Shown piece by piece: positions 33,618 through 41,239 of a stretch of DNA of 41,239 nucleotides. The stretch spans positions 1 through 41,239 of the forward strand of contig CAJWBQ010000038.1 of assembly GCA_913020115.1 (NCBI GenBank), written 5' to 3'. The translations under genes were made by a program, and so were the position numbers. The notes under the pieces were generated by a model. It was given only the letters and a program-made list of their open reading frames with translations. It had not been told where the DNA came from and made no database searches. This stretch comes from an uncultured Cellvibrionales bacterium. Lineage in GTDB: Bacteria; Pseudomonadota; Gammaproteobacteria; Pseudomonadales; Cellvibrionaceae. The first letter of the stretch is position 1; the number at the start of each line of letters is the position of its first letter.

Positions 33618-35120
33618 ATGATTGTGAAATTTATTATAGCGAGCCTATTGTTATTTTCAGCCGGCCTCCAAGCCGATACTAAAAATGATATTGAACGTCT
33701 TAAAAATGCCGTTGTGAAAATTCATGCATCCTCCGCGGCTCCCGATTATTTCACTCCTTGGCGCTTGATGAATTCTGGCCAGAGCAGCGGTTCTGGTGCA
33801 GTTATTTCAGGAAATCGTATACTGACCAATGCTCACGTTGTCGCCAACGCCCGCTATTTACAAGCACAGAAAAATGGCGACCCAAGAAAATACCTAGCGC
33901 GGATTTTATTTGTTTCTCACGATTCCGATTTAGCTATTCTCACCGTAGATGAGCCCGGATTTTTTGACCACTTGAATCCACTCGCCATAGGAACACTTCC
34001 CGATCCCTTACAAGAAGTGTCTGTATATGGTTATCCTTTTGGGGGAAGTTCACTGAGCATTACTAAAGGGATACTTTCCCGTGTGGAGCATCAGTTTTAC
34101 GCCCACGGTGGAAGCTACCTTTTGGCGGGACAAATAGACGCCGCTATCAACCCTGGAAACAGTGGCGGACCAGTGATCGCCAATAAAAAAATAGTCGGCG
34201 TGGTCATGCAGGCCAACAGTGGCGGGCGGGCGGAAAACCTCGGCTATTTTGTGCCTCCATCCGTCATTAAACATGTGATGAAGGACGCGGAAGACAGCAT
34301 CAACGATGGTTTTCCAGAACTAGGTTTTCGCACCCAAAGCCTGGAGAGCCCAGCGGTTAAGGCAGCCTATGGTTTAAAGCCTCACCAGAGCGGTGCCTTG
34401 GTCACCAAAGTCTTTAGCGACTCGCCCGCCAGCGGCGTTGTGCAGGCCAACGACATAATTACTCGCATCGATGGTTTTGAAATCGCGGTAGACCGCTCAA
34501 TAGAGTTTCGCAAAAATATGCGAACGAATTTTAAATACGCCATAGATCAATTTCACCTCGGTGAAAACGTGAAAATGACTCTGGCAAGAGGTGGCAAAAC
34601 CCTCGAAGTTAGTGTGATTGCAGGTAAGCAAGATCGCAGCTACAGCTTAGTGCAAAATGAGCGTTTCGATCAATTGCCAAGCTATTTCATCTACGGCGGC
34701 ATTGTTTTTGTGCCACTGAATATGAACTTGATCAAACGCTGGGGTAGGGAGTGGCAAAACAAGGCCCCGGTGAGCTTTCTCCATGCGCGAAATCGTTGGA
34801 GCTCAGAAGAACAACAACAGCTGGTAGTAGCCTTGAACATACTGCCGGCCGATGTCAATTTGGGCTTCCATGACTGGAAAAATTGGATTATTGATACGGT
34901 TAATGGGCAGCCTATCAAAAACTTTAAGCAATTTTACAGCACCATCCACAACACCTCGCAGAAGCATGTGGTGCTGAAAGACAGCTTTGGCTATCAACTG
35001 GTGGTTGATCACCAAAAAGCGCTTGCCGCAGAGAAGGAAATTTTGGCTCGATACCAAATCCCAGCCAGCCACTCGCCCGACCTGAGGCCTGCAGGCAAAG
35101 TTCATTCCGGACAAGACTAG
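33618..35120 (+). CDS. Secreted S1C-type trypsin-like serine protease with PDZ domain
   Basis: About 500 aa. The signal peptide is best explained by the ATG at 33618 (MIVKFIIASLLLFSAGLQA); ATG 33606 and GTG 33600 are alternatives. The protease triad is visible: His in LTNAHVV, Asp in SHDSDLAIL and Ser in NPGNSGGPV. The SSGSGAVISG opening is as in DegP/HtrA, then a PDZ domain (about 245-340, SGALVTKVFSDSPASGV). The final 150 residues include NAQ-like GYQL/GQPIKNFKQF that may be a second, diverged PDZ. It lies 28 bp after hslR and before hslO, where most gammaproteobacteria have no protease. Confidence 0.9.
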   Translation: MIVKFIIASLLLFSAGLQADTKNDIERLKNAVVKIHASSAAPDYFTPWRLMNSGQSSGSGAVISGNRILTNAHVVANARYLQAQKNGDPRKYLARILFVSHDSDLAILTVDEPGFFDHLNPLAIGTLPDPLQEVSVYGYPFGGSSLSITKGILSRVEHQFYAHGGSYLLAGQIDAAINPGNSGGPVIANKKIVGVVMQANSGGRAENLGYFVPPSVIKHVMKDAEDSINDGFPELGFRTQSLESPAVKAAYGLKPHQSGALVTKVFSDSPASGVVQANDIITRIDGFEIAVDRSIEFRKNMRTNFKYAIDQFHLGENVKMTLARGGKTLEVSVIAGKQDRSYSLVQNERFDQLPSYFIYGGIVFVPLNMNLIKRWGREWQNKAPVSFLHARNRWSSEEQQQLVVALNILPADVNLGFHDWKNWIIDTVNGQPIKNFKQFYSTIHNTSQKHVVLKDSFGYQLVVDHQKALAAEKEILARYQIPASHSPDLRPAGKVHSGQD

Positions 35121-35182
35121 CTAGGCTATTCAAGGTAAAATAGGGGGTTCGACAGACCTTAGTTTCAGTATGTGGACCCCTT

Positions 35183-36058
35183 ATGCCTCACACCAAAGAC
35201 CAAATGCAGCGCTTTATTTTCGACGCAACAGATATTCGCGGCGAAGTGGTTAGCCTTGAAGAAGCCTACCAAACCGTCACTGAGCAAAACCCGGCGCCAC
35301 GCGCTGTGCAGCATTTACTCGGTGAATTTTTGGCCGCGGCCAGCCTGCTCTCTAGCACACTCAAATTTGATGGCATCATCACTCTGCAGGCTCGAGGCGA
35401 TGGGCCACTGTCGCTTATTATGGCTGAGTGTGACCACCACAAAGGTCTGCGAGGCATAGCCAACCCGAAACCAGAAACCGATTTTTCTGAGCTTGAAAAC
35501 GCTACTATGCAGGAATTACTGGGCAAGAGTGTCTTGGCAATTACAATCGACCCAGACAAAGGCCAACGTTATCAGGGGGTTGTACCACTTGAAGAGGAAA
35601 CCTTAGCGGCCTGTCTTGAACACTACTTCAAGCAATCTGAACAACTCGACACCCGCTTTTGGATCGCCGTCAATGAACAGCGAGTGAGCGCATTGATGCT
35701 GCAAGCACTGCCTCAGCAAAAAACCAACTCCAAGGAGCAGTGGGAAACCGTTACCACTCTTGCTGAAACGGTTACGCCACAAGAGTTGCTGGAACTTGAG
35801 CACAAGACGCTGTTGTACCGCTTATTTCACGAGCATGAAGTACGCCTATTCGACAGCTTGCCCGTGCGTTTCAGTTGCAGCTGTTCTCGAGCTCGCTGCG
35901 CCCATACTCTGGCCACCTTAGGGCCCAAAGACGTCGCTGAATTGATTGAAGAACAAGGAAAAGTAAGCATCGATTGCCAGTTTTGCAAACAACACTATTC
36001 TTTTAAAATGAGTGACATGGCGGAAATTTTTCCAGATCAAGCCTCTACCCTGCACTAG
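35183..36058 (+). CDS. hslO: Redox-regulated molecular chaperone Hsp33
   Basis: 291 aa. N-terminal chaperone domain (MQRFIFDATDIRGEVVSLEEAYQ) and the C-terminal zinc redox switch CSCSRARC with CQFC (about 231-268). Oxidation releases zinc and activates the holdase. Start ATG 35183 fits the family; ribosome site is weak. It is probably a separate transcript from the upstream protease (62-bp gap). hslR-hslO-pckA order is conserved in enterics and pseudomonads apart from the inserted protease. Confidence 0.96.
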   Translation: MPHTKDQMQRFIFDATDIRGEVVSLEEAYQTVTEQNPAPRAVQHLLGEFLAAASLLSSTLKFDGIITLQARGDGPLSLIMAECDHHKGLRGIANPKPETDFSELENATMQELLGKSVLAITIDPDKGQRYQGVVPLEEETLAACLEHYFKQSEQLDTRFWIAVNEQRVSALMLQALPQQKTNSKEQWETVTTLAETVTPQELLELEHKTLLYRLFHEHEVRLFDSLPVRFSCSCSRARCAHTLATLGPKDVAELIEEQGKVSIDCQFCKQHYSFKMSDMAEIFPDQASTLH

Positions 36059-36114
36059 CAGGGCCCCTACAGCCTATAATACTTGACATTCCCCTCCCAA
36101 AAATAGGCGGTTTC

Positions 36115-36123
36115 TGGCATAAT
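36115..36123 (+). promoter_or_regulatory. Extended -10 promoter element upstream of pckA
   Basis: TGGCATAAT (TG at 36115-36116, CATAAT 36118-36123) gives an extended -10 box. A second candidate TATAAT is at 36075-36080 with a TTGACA just after it at 36083-36088, which is out of place for that -10. A leader of roughly 130 nt would result from the first. Confidence 0.4.
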
Positions 36124-36260
36124 TCGCCCCCCAAATATTCTAATAACCTTAGTGGGCATCCAATGTTGGCGCTGTTCTTTGCATAGCGCCGGCTGAAGAG
36201 CACCACAAATAAGGGAAAACTACCCCACTTAACTGGCCACAAGCTGACAGGATACGACGA

Positions 36261-37823
36261 ATGACACAGATTGATGAAACGGCGGCAACCGTTTACACCG
36301 ACCCAACAAGCGCCCAACTGGTAGAGCAGGCACTAGCCCGCAAAGAAGCCACTCTTTCCCACACCGGCGCACTCGTTGCCGTCACAGGCAAACGCACAGG
36401 GCGGTCTCCCGCCGATCGCTACATAGTAGAAGAATCAACATCCGCAGGAAGCATCGATTGGGGCTCAGTAAACCGCCCTTTCCCTGAAGACAAATTTAAC
36501 GCCCTCTGGGACCGAGTTGAAAGCCACATAAGCCAGGTAGACCGCTTTGTTTCAAACCTGCACGTCGCTGAAGACTCCGATCACTATATCCCGGTAAACG
36601 TCACTACAGAAACTGCTTGGCACGGTCTGTTTGCTCGCAACATGTTTATTCGCACCGCAGACTACAACCCCAACGCAAAAGCCGAGTGGCGTATATTGCA
36701 CGCTGCCAATTTTGTCTGTGAACCTGAGCGCGACGGCACTCATTCAGACGGCGTAGTATTAATTAACTTTGGTCAGCGCAAAGTTTTGCTAGCCGGTATG
36801 AAGTACGCGGGCGAAATGAAAAAGTCTATGTTCTCTGTGCAAAATTTCTTGCTCCCAGAGAAAGACGTCATGCCAATGCACTGCTCGGCAAACGTTGGCA
36901 AAGACGGCGATACTTGTTTGTTCTTTGGCCTTTCTGGTACGGGTAAAACCACTTTGTCAGCAGACCCCGAACGCTACCTCATTGGCGATGACGAACACGG
37001 TTGGGCGAAAGACGCTGTGTTTAATATGGAAGGTGGTTGCTACGCAAAAACTATCGATCTCAGTCAAAAAAATGAACCTGTTATCTGGGACGCCATTCGC
37101 TTTGGTGCCATCGTAGAAAATGTTGTTCACACACCCGACACACGCATTCCAGACTACTGTGATACTAGCCTCACTGAAAATGGTCGCTGCTCTTATCCTT
37201 TAGAGCACGTTGAACTGCGCGTTGAAGAGAACCGTGCCGGCGAACCTAAAAACGTTATCTTTTTAACCTGTGACGTAACCGGTGTTTTACCTCCAGTATC
37301 CATACTGAGTAAAGAAGCGGCAGCCTATCACTTCTTGTCTGGCTACACGGCTCGCGTTGGTTCAACCGAGCTAGGGGCAGAAGCGGGTATCCACCCAACG
37401 TTCTCAACCTGTTTCGGCGCACCATTTATGCCTCGCCCAGCACGTGAATACGCCGAGCTACTGATGAAGCGTATCGAAGAGTTCGGCTCGAAAGTTTATT
37501 TGGTGAACACTGGCTGGACCGGCGGTTCAGGCGGCGCGGGTGGCGAAGGTTCACGTTTCCCAATCCCAGTGACTCGGGCTGTGGTCGCCGCTATTCAAAG
37601 TGGCTCGCTGGAAGCTGTGGAAACTGAACATTTAGACGCTTTAAACTTGAGTCTTCCCGCAAATGTACCGGGTGTTGATAAGCAATACTTAAACCCACGC
37701 AAAGCGTGGAGCGATGAGAACGCCTATGACGAACAGGCGGCCAAGTTGGCGGGACTGTTTGCCAAAAACATTAAGCAATTCAATGTAAGCGCTGATGTAG
37801 AAGCGGCTGGGCCTCAAGCTTAA
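36261..37823 (+). CDS. pckA: Phosphoenolpyruvate carboxykinase (ATP)
   Basis: 520 aa. It makes phosphoenolpyruvate from oxaloacetate and ATP, the entry to gluconeogenesis. Diagnostic elements are ALVAVTGKRTGRSPADRYIV, the kinase-1a loop FGLSGTGKTTLS, the metal-binding IGDDEHGW and the conserved GYTARVGSTE and NTGWTGG segments. Length normal. ATG 36261 follows ACAGGATACGACGA; AGGA acts as ribosome site. It is followed by a strong terminator. Confidence 0.98.
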   Translation: MTQIDETAATVYTDPTSAQLVEQALARKEATLSHTGALVAVTGKRTGRSPADRYIVEESTSAGSIDWGSVNRPFPEDKFNALWDRVESHISQVDRFVSNLHVAEDSDHYIPVNVTTETAWHGLFARNMFIRTADYNPNAKAEWRILHAANFVCEPERDGTHSDGVVLINFGQRKVLLAGMKYAGEMKKSMFSVQNFLLPEKDVMPMHCSANVGKDGDTCLFFGLSGTGKTTLSADPERYLIGDDEHGWAKDAVFNMEGGCYAKTIDLSQKNEPVIWDAIRFGAIVENVVHTPDTRIPDYCDTSLTENGRCSYPLEHVELRVEENRAGEPKNVIFLTCDVTGVLPPVSILSKEAAAYHFLSGYTARVGSTELGAEAGIHPTFSTCFGAPFMPRPAREYAELLMKRIEEFGSKVYLVNTGWTGGSGGAGGEGSRFPIPVTRAVVAAIQSGSLEAVETEHLDALNLSLPANVPGVDKQYLNPRKAWSDENAYDEQAAKLAGLFAKNIKQFNVSADVEAAGPQA

Positions 37824-37842
37824 GCAGTTTTAATCACGCAAT

Positions 37843-37882
37843 AAAAAGGGCTCGTTACTGGCAGCGGTAACGAGCCCTTTTT
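37843..37882. terminator. Bidirectional rho-independent terminator after pckA
   Basis: AAAAAGGGCTCGTTAC (37843-37858) pairs with GTAACGAGCCCTTTTT (37867-37882) with an 8-nt loop. The A-run on one side and T-run on the other allow termination in both directions, between pckA and the convergent gene at 37907. Confidence 0.92.
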
Positions 37883-37906
37883 TGCTTCCCTCAAGCAATC
37901 TTAGAA

Positions 37907-38461
37907 CTAAGGTGCCCAGCGGGTAAATTCACCCATTTTATTTTGTGCCCCTATTACCCATCCTGGTGTAGATTCGCCAGTGCCCGCCACTTCCATAGAC
38001 GGATGGAAACTCATAATTCTTTCCAGCAATTGCTCTTGAGGCCCATCTACATCCACAAACAAAACATGGCGACCCTCTTTAAGCGCTCCCTGAAATCGTT
38101 TGAAATCGTGGTGCGGCGTTTGAATACCCATCAAACCACCTTCCCAAGTACAAAAGCCCAAGACAACTACAGCGAGAAAACCAAACGGTACCCAGGTGAG
38201 TGTTTCTGGCAGCCCAGAAAGCCAGGCTAATAACAGTACCAAAGCCGCCAAAAAAACCCCTACCAGCGCCCCTATTTCGGTGGAGTGCACAACGTCGCGT
38301 TTTAATACCGATTCAACTTCATGTAGATGGTGGTGCTCAAGCCCAGCATCATCATCACTTAATACGTGAATTTGTGCGGTGGCAAGCCCCGATTCTTCCA
38401 GCTCGTTTTCTACAGCTTCCAATTCATCAAGGTCTTCACTGATGTAGTAGTGTCTATTCAT
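37907..38461 (-). CDS. Conserved two-TM membrane protein, unknown function
   Basis: 184 aa. The start MNRHYYISEDLDELEAVENEL at 38461 fits homologues better than the upstream ATG at 38512, which has no ribosome site. The N-terminal alpha/beta region (about 1-60, ending with a His-rich EHHHLHEVE) is followed by two membrane helices (about 68-90 and 95-115) and a cytoplasmic tail with GIQTPHHDFKRFQGALKEGRHVLFVDV. Proteins of this kind are frequent in Pseudomonas and relatives; no function is known to me. It converges on pckA. Confidence 0.75.
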   Translation of the reverse strand: MNRHYYISEDLDELEAVENELEESGLATAQIHVLSDDDAGLEHHHLHEVESVLKRDVVHSTEIGALVGVFLAALVLLLAWLSGLPETLTWVPFGFLAVVVLGFCTWEGGLMGIQTPHHDFKRFQGALKEGRHVLFVDVDGPQEQLLERIMSFHPSMEVAGTGESTPGWVIGAQNKMGEFTRWAP

Positions 38462-38646
38462 AATAAGTACCCGTTTAAGATCGCGTCCTTTATTAACTGT
38501 TCGCACATCCATGATTGCGAGACAACTATTTTTAAGTATACGCCAGTTACGAGGTTTGATAAGTAGAAAGCAAGGCTTAGATGGGCGGGGTAGGACGGAT
38601 ATGTTTTAAAAAAATATTTTATTAGCGCAAGGGAATATAAAGAGTT

Positions 38647-38674
38647 GCCACAAGCCCATAAAATGGCCTGTGGC
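38647..38674 (-). terminator. Hairpin just after the RND permease gene
   Basis: GCCACAAGCCCAT and ATGGCCTGTGGC pair with one bulge, a 3-nt loop between them. It lies 10 bp past the RND stop codon. The minus-strand sequence after it (AACTCTTTAT) is only moderately T-rich, while the plus side has TTTTT, so direction and strength are uncertain. Confidence 0.45.
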
Positions 38675-38683
38675 TACTTTTTG

Positions 38684-41239
38684 TTAGTCTGAGGCTAGCA
38701 ACATCGGTCGGCCCGAAATTTTTGCGCGTATACGCTCGCCGACATAATACAAACTGGGCACCAGTACTAAGGTAACCACTGTGGCAAACAACACGCCAAA
38801 CGAGAGAGAAATAACCATGGGAATCAAAAATTTCGCCTGCGAGCTGGTCTCCGCCAAAATGGGCACCAAGCCAATGAACGTAGTCAGAGACGTTAATATG
38901 ATGGGTCTGAAACGATCGCGGCCGGCATCGAGCACAGCAGTGAGTACATCTTTACCCTGCTCTCGCAGAGTATTGATGCGATCGAGTAAAACCAAGTTGT
39001 CATTCACCACAACCCCTGCACAGGCAAAGAAACCGAGCATAGACATCATGCTTACTTCTCGGCCCATTATTACATGACCAATAATGGCTCCCATGAAGCC
39101 AAAAGGAATGGCGGTTAAAATTAGCATAGGTTGCCAGTAAGACCTAAAGGCTACAGACATCAAGCCGTAAATAACCAGTAAAGCCAAAGCGAAGTTTTTA
39201 GCGGCTGTGGATAGAAAATCAGACTCTTCTTTCATATCGCCATCTAAACTGACTTTGAAACCGGGGTAACGCTCTTTCCACTCCGGCATATTCTTACGCA
39301 TTATTTCACTCACAATCGCGCCCGGACTACTGGTGCCTTTTAATACATCGGCCGTAACAGTAATGCTTCGTTTACGATCAATGCGGTCAATTTTGGTATA
39401 ACCGGGCACAAACTCTATATCGGCAACGGCCTCTAGAGCGATCTCTCGTTTGTCTGCCGTGCGAATGCGCATGTCATCCAAGGTTTCCAAACTTCTGCGC
39501 TCGGCTTTCGGGTAGCGAACCATCACCTTCACGTCTTCGTTACCGCGCGGGATACGCTGTACTTCTGCACCGTAAAAAGCCTGTCGAACTTGCCGTGCTA
39601 TTTCATTTAGGCTCAAACCTAAAGACTCGGCCTGTGCTTTTAAATCGAGTTCAATTTCGGTACGCGCACCTGTGTGGCTGTCTTTAATATCATACACACC
39701 GGGGTATCGTGCCAGGACGCCCTTCAGTTCTTGTAGGGCTGCGTCCATTTGTTCCGAATCTGCCGCCGTTAAACGAAGTCGAATGCCTTTCCCTCGTTTA
39801 TTAATGGTGCTTGAAATATCCAAACTTTCCGCTTCGGGCAGAGGCCCGATTAGCTCTCGCCAACGTCTAGCCACTTCTGGCGCGGCAACATCTCGGTTTT
39901 CACCCGGCTCTAGCCCCAAGGTCAACCATATGTTCGTGCCGTAAGCCCAATTTTGAGAATAAGTAACAAAGGGTTTTTGATTGTTCGCAAGAAGTAAATC
40001 TTCATCCTGTTTGAGCTCTTCCACTGTGGCTTCAACTTTCAGTAAAACTCTTTCTACTTTCTGAAATGCTTCACCTTCAGGTAAAACAATGGACATGCGA
40101 ATAAAATCAGACGGCACAACAGGCATAAAACCCTTTGGCAGCCAACCTCCCATATAAGTGGCAACAGACAAACCAAAGGCAACTGCAAAAAACGCAATGG
40201 TAGCGCCGTTATGAGTAAGCAACTTCTTCAAATTTGGACGATAGACGCTGTCTGAAAAATGCAGCATGCCATCAGCCAATTTTTCTCTCCAGCGCTCTAA
40301 TACACCTAAAAATTTAAAACGCGGGTTCGGGTTTTCCGGTTTCATATGCGAAAGGTGAGAGGGCAAAATTAGCAGTGACTCAACCAGCGAGAAAAATAAT
40401 GCCAAAATCACAATATCAGGAATACTGTACATCATGTCTCCCATGCCACCGGGAATGGACAGCATCGGTGCAAAAAAGATCATGGTGCTTATCACCGCAA
40501 ATAACACGGGTTTGCTAATGGACTTAGTACCTCGTGCAGCGGCAACTGCCCCTTCCACATTTTTATGCTGCTCTGAGTAAACACTTTCCCCAACAATAAT
40601 GGCATCGTCCACGACGATGCCTAACACCAGTAGAAAAGCAAACAGGGAGACCATGTTCAAACTGACACCGAAATACGGCAACAACCAAAATGTTCCCATG
40701 AAGGCAATAACAATACCCAAGCACACCCACATGGCCAAAGCTGGACGAAGGAACAACATCAACACCACAAATACCAGCAATAAACCTGAGAAAGAATTCT
40801 TCAAAAGAAGATTCATACGCCCAGTAAACAGTACTGACATGTCGCGGGGCACGCTTACCATGATTCCTTGTGGTAACTGCGGTGTCACTTTGTCTAGATA
40901 ATCTCTCACCGCGGCCGCGGCGCTCAATACGTCAGGGTTTTCGGTGATATACAACTCAAGATATATAGCTCGCTTACCATTCAATCGAGATATTAATTCA
41001 AAATCAGAAAAACCGTCGGTAACTTCTGCAATGTCCCCTACATACAGCTTGGAACCGTCTGGCCGGCTCTCGACCACAATCCGCTCAAAATCATTGGCAG
41101 AATAAGCCTGACCGCGAGTTTGTACCTGAATATCTCCGGTATCGGTTTTAATCGTGCCCGCCGGCAAATTCAAAGAGGAACCGCGGATCGCGCCGACCAC
41201 TTGCTCAAAACTTAAGTTGTAGTGCCGCAGGGCCTCCTC
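38684..41239 (-). CDS. RND efflux transporter permease, 5' end outside the window
   Basis: 851 codons are visible; the frame is open to the last base, so about 170-190 N-terminal residues lie beyond the window. An HAE-type inner-membrane pump with a periplasmic porter domain and the TM4 motif GIVVDDAIIVGES carrying the proton-relay Asp pair. In TM10 the AcrB Lys940 position reads VVNDNLVLLDRI, so Lys is replaced by Asn or Asp, a variant seen in several RND subfamilies. Typical C-terminal half: LDGDMKEESDFLSTAAKNFALALLVI. Substrate unknown; partners (membrane-fusion protein) would be further upstream, beyond the window. Confidence 0.93.
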   Translation of the reverse strand, partial: EEALRHYNLSFEQVVGAIRGSSLNLPAGTIKTDTGDIQVQTRGQAYSANDFERIVVESRPDGSKLYVGDIAEVTDGFSDFELISRLNGKRAIYLELYITENPDVLSAAAAVRDYLDKVTPQLPQGIMVSVPRDMSVLFTGRMNLLLKNSFSGLLLVFVVLMLFLRPALAMWVCLGIVIAFMGTFWLLPYFGVSLNMVSLFAFLLVLGIVVDDAIIVGESVYSEQHKNVEGAVAAARGTKSISKPVLFAVISTMIFFAPMLSIPGGMGDMMYSIPDIVILALFFSLVESLLILPSHLSHMKPENPNPRFKFLGVLERWREKLADGMLHFSDSVYRPNLKKLLTHNGATIAFFAVAFGLSVATYMGGWLPKGFMPVVPSDFIRMSIVLPEGEAFQKVERVLLKVEATVEELKQDEDLLLANNQKPFVTYSQNWAYGTNIWLTLGLEPGENRDVAAPEVARRWRELIGPLPEAESLDISSTINKRGKGIRLRLTAADSEQMDAALQELKGVLARYPGVYDIKDSHTGARTEIELDLKAQAESLGLSLNEIARQVRQAFYGAEVQRIPRGNEDVKVMVRYPKAERRSLETLDDMRIRTADKREIALEAVADIEFVPGYTKIDRIDRKRSITVTADVLKGTSSPGAIVSEIMRKNMPEWKERYPGFKVSLDGDMKEESDFLSTAAKNFALALLVIYGLMSVAFRSYWQPMLILTAIPFGFMGAIIGHVIMGREVSMMSMLGFFACAGVVVNDNLVLLDRINTLREQGKDVLTAVLDAGRDRFRPIILTSLTTFIGLVPILAETSSQAKFLIPMVISLSFGVLFATVVTLVLVPSLYYVGERIRAKISGRPMLLASD

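Noticed and set aside
1..41239. CRISPR array, prophage or insertion sequence
   Set aside because: No regularly spaced direct repeats, no transposase, integrase or phage structural genes were seen.

Overview
The window looks like chromosome from a free-living, probably marine gammaproteobacterium, plausibly near the Cellvibrionales/Pseudomonadales. This is inferred from protein character and gene order (rppH-ptsP-lgt-thyA-folA, mutY-yggX, yrfG-hslR-hslO-pckA, and a TtpC-type TonB2 cluster); I could not run a search. Most of it is housekeeping sequence. The least familiar stretch is about 25.0-28.9 kb.

Layout. 1-3795 (minus): a TonB2-type energy-transduction operon, DUF3450 - ttpC - exbB - exbD - tonB, running into a further gene cut by the window start, with a 30-bp operator-like palindrome upstream. 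4142-9272 (minus): rppH - ptsP - lgt - thyA - folA. 9418-11219 (plus): a HAD-IB phosphatase translationally coupled to an imelysin-like lipoprotein. 11196-12437 (minus): an RlmI-type rRNA methyltransferase. 12611-13513 (plus): an HDOD signalling protein. 13515-14763 (minus): a DsrE-like protein and a SAM methyltransferase, divergent from a soluble winged-helix/TolB-like/TPR regulator (15016-16605, plus). 16685-18235 (minus): gcvT-gcvH. 18404-21038 (minus): a ferric-iron ABC transporter substrate-binding lipoprotein and permease with no ATPase gene. 21180-24743 (plus): asmA-like, mutY, yggX. 24923-24998: tRNA-Phe(GAA) with a clear promoter and terminator.

The section after the tRNA (25045-28842) has long non-coding stretches with inverted repeats, two small secreted proteins I do not recognise, and a two-gene operon encoding a cysteine-rich protein and a protein with Fe(II)/2-oxoglutarate dioxygenase hallmarks. 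By eye it is more A+T-rich than its flanks. A DMT/EamA exporter (29009-29875) and a 71-aa protein follow. The remaining genes are cysQ (minus), a tightly coupled plus-strand operon (TM protein - YhhN - yrfG - hslR - trypsin-like/PDZ protease), hslO, pckA, a conserved two-TM protein (minus), and an RND efflux permease (minus) cut by the window end.

Functional themes. Iron and envelope energetics recur: the TonB2 system, an imelysin-like lipoprotein, the FbpAB-like transporter and a possible Fur box. Redox and proteostasis genes also recur: yggX, mutY, hslR, hslO, the protease and a DsrE protein. The best candidate for an undescribed system is the Cys-rich/2OG-oxygenase pair at 27417-28842. A second candidate is the DsrE/methyltransferase pair facing a one-protein regulator that fuses winged-helix, TolB-like and TPR domains.
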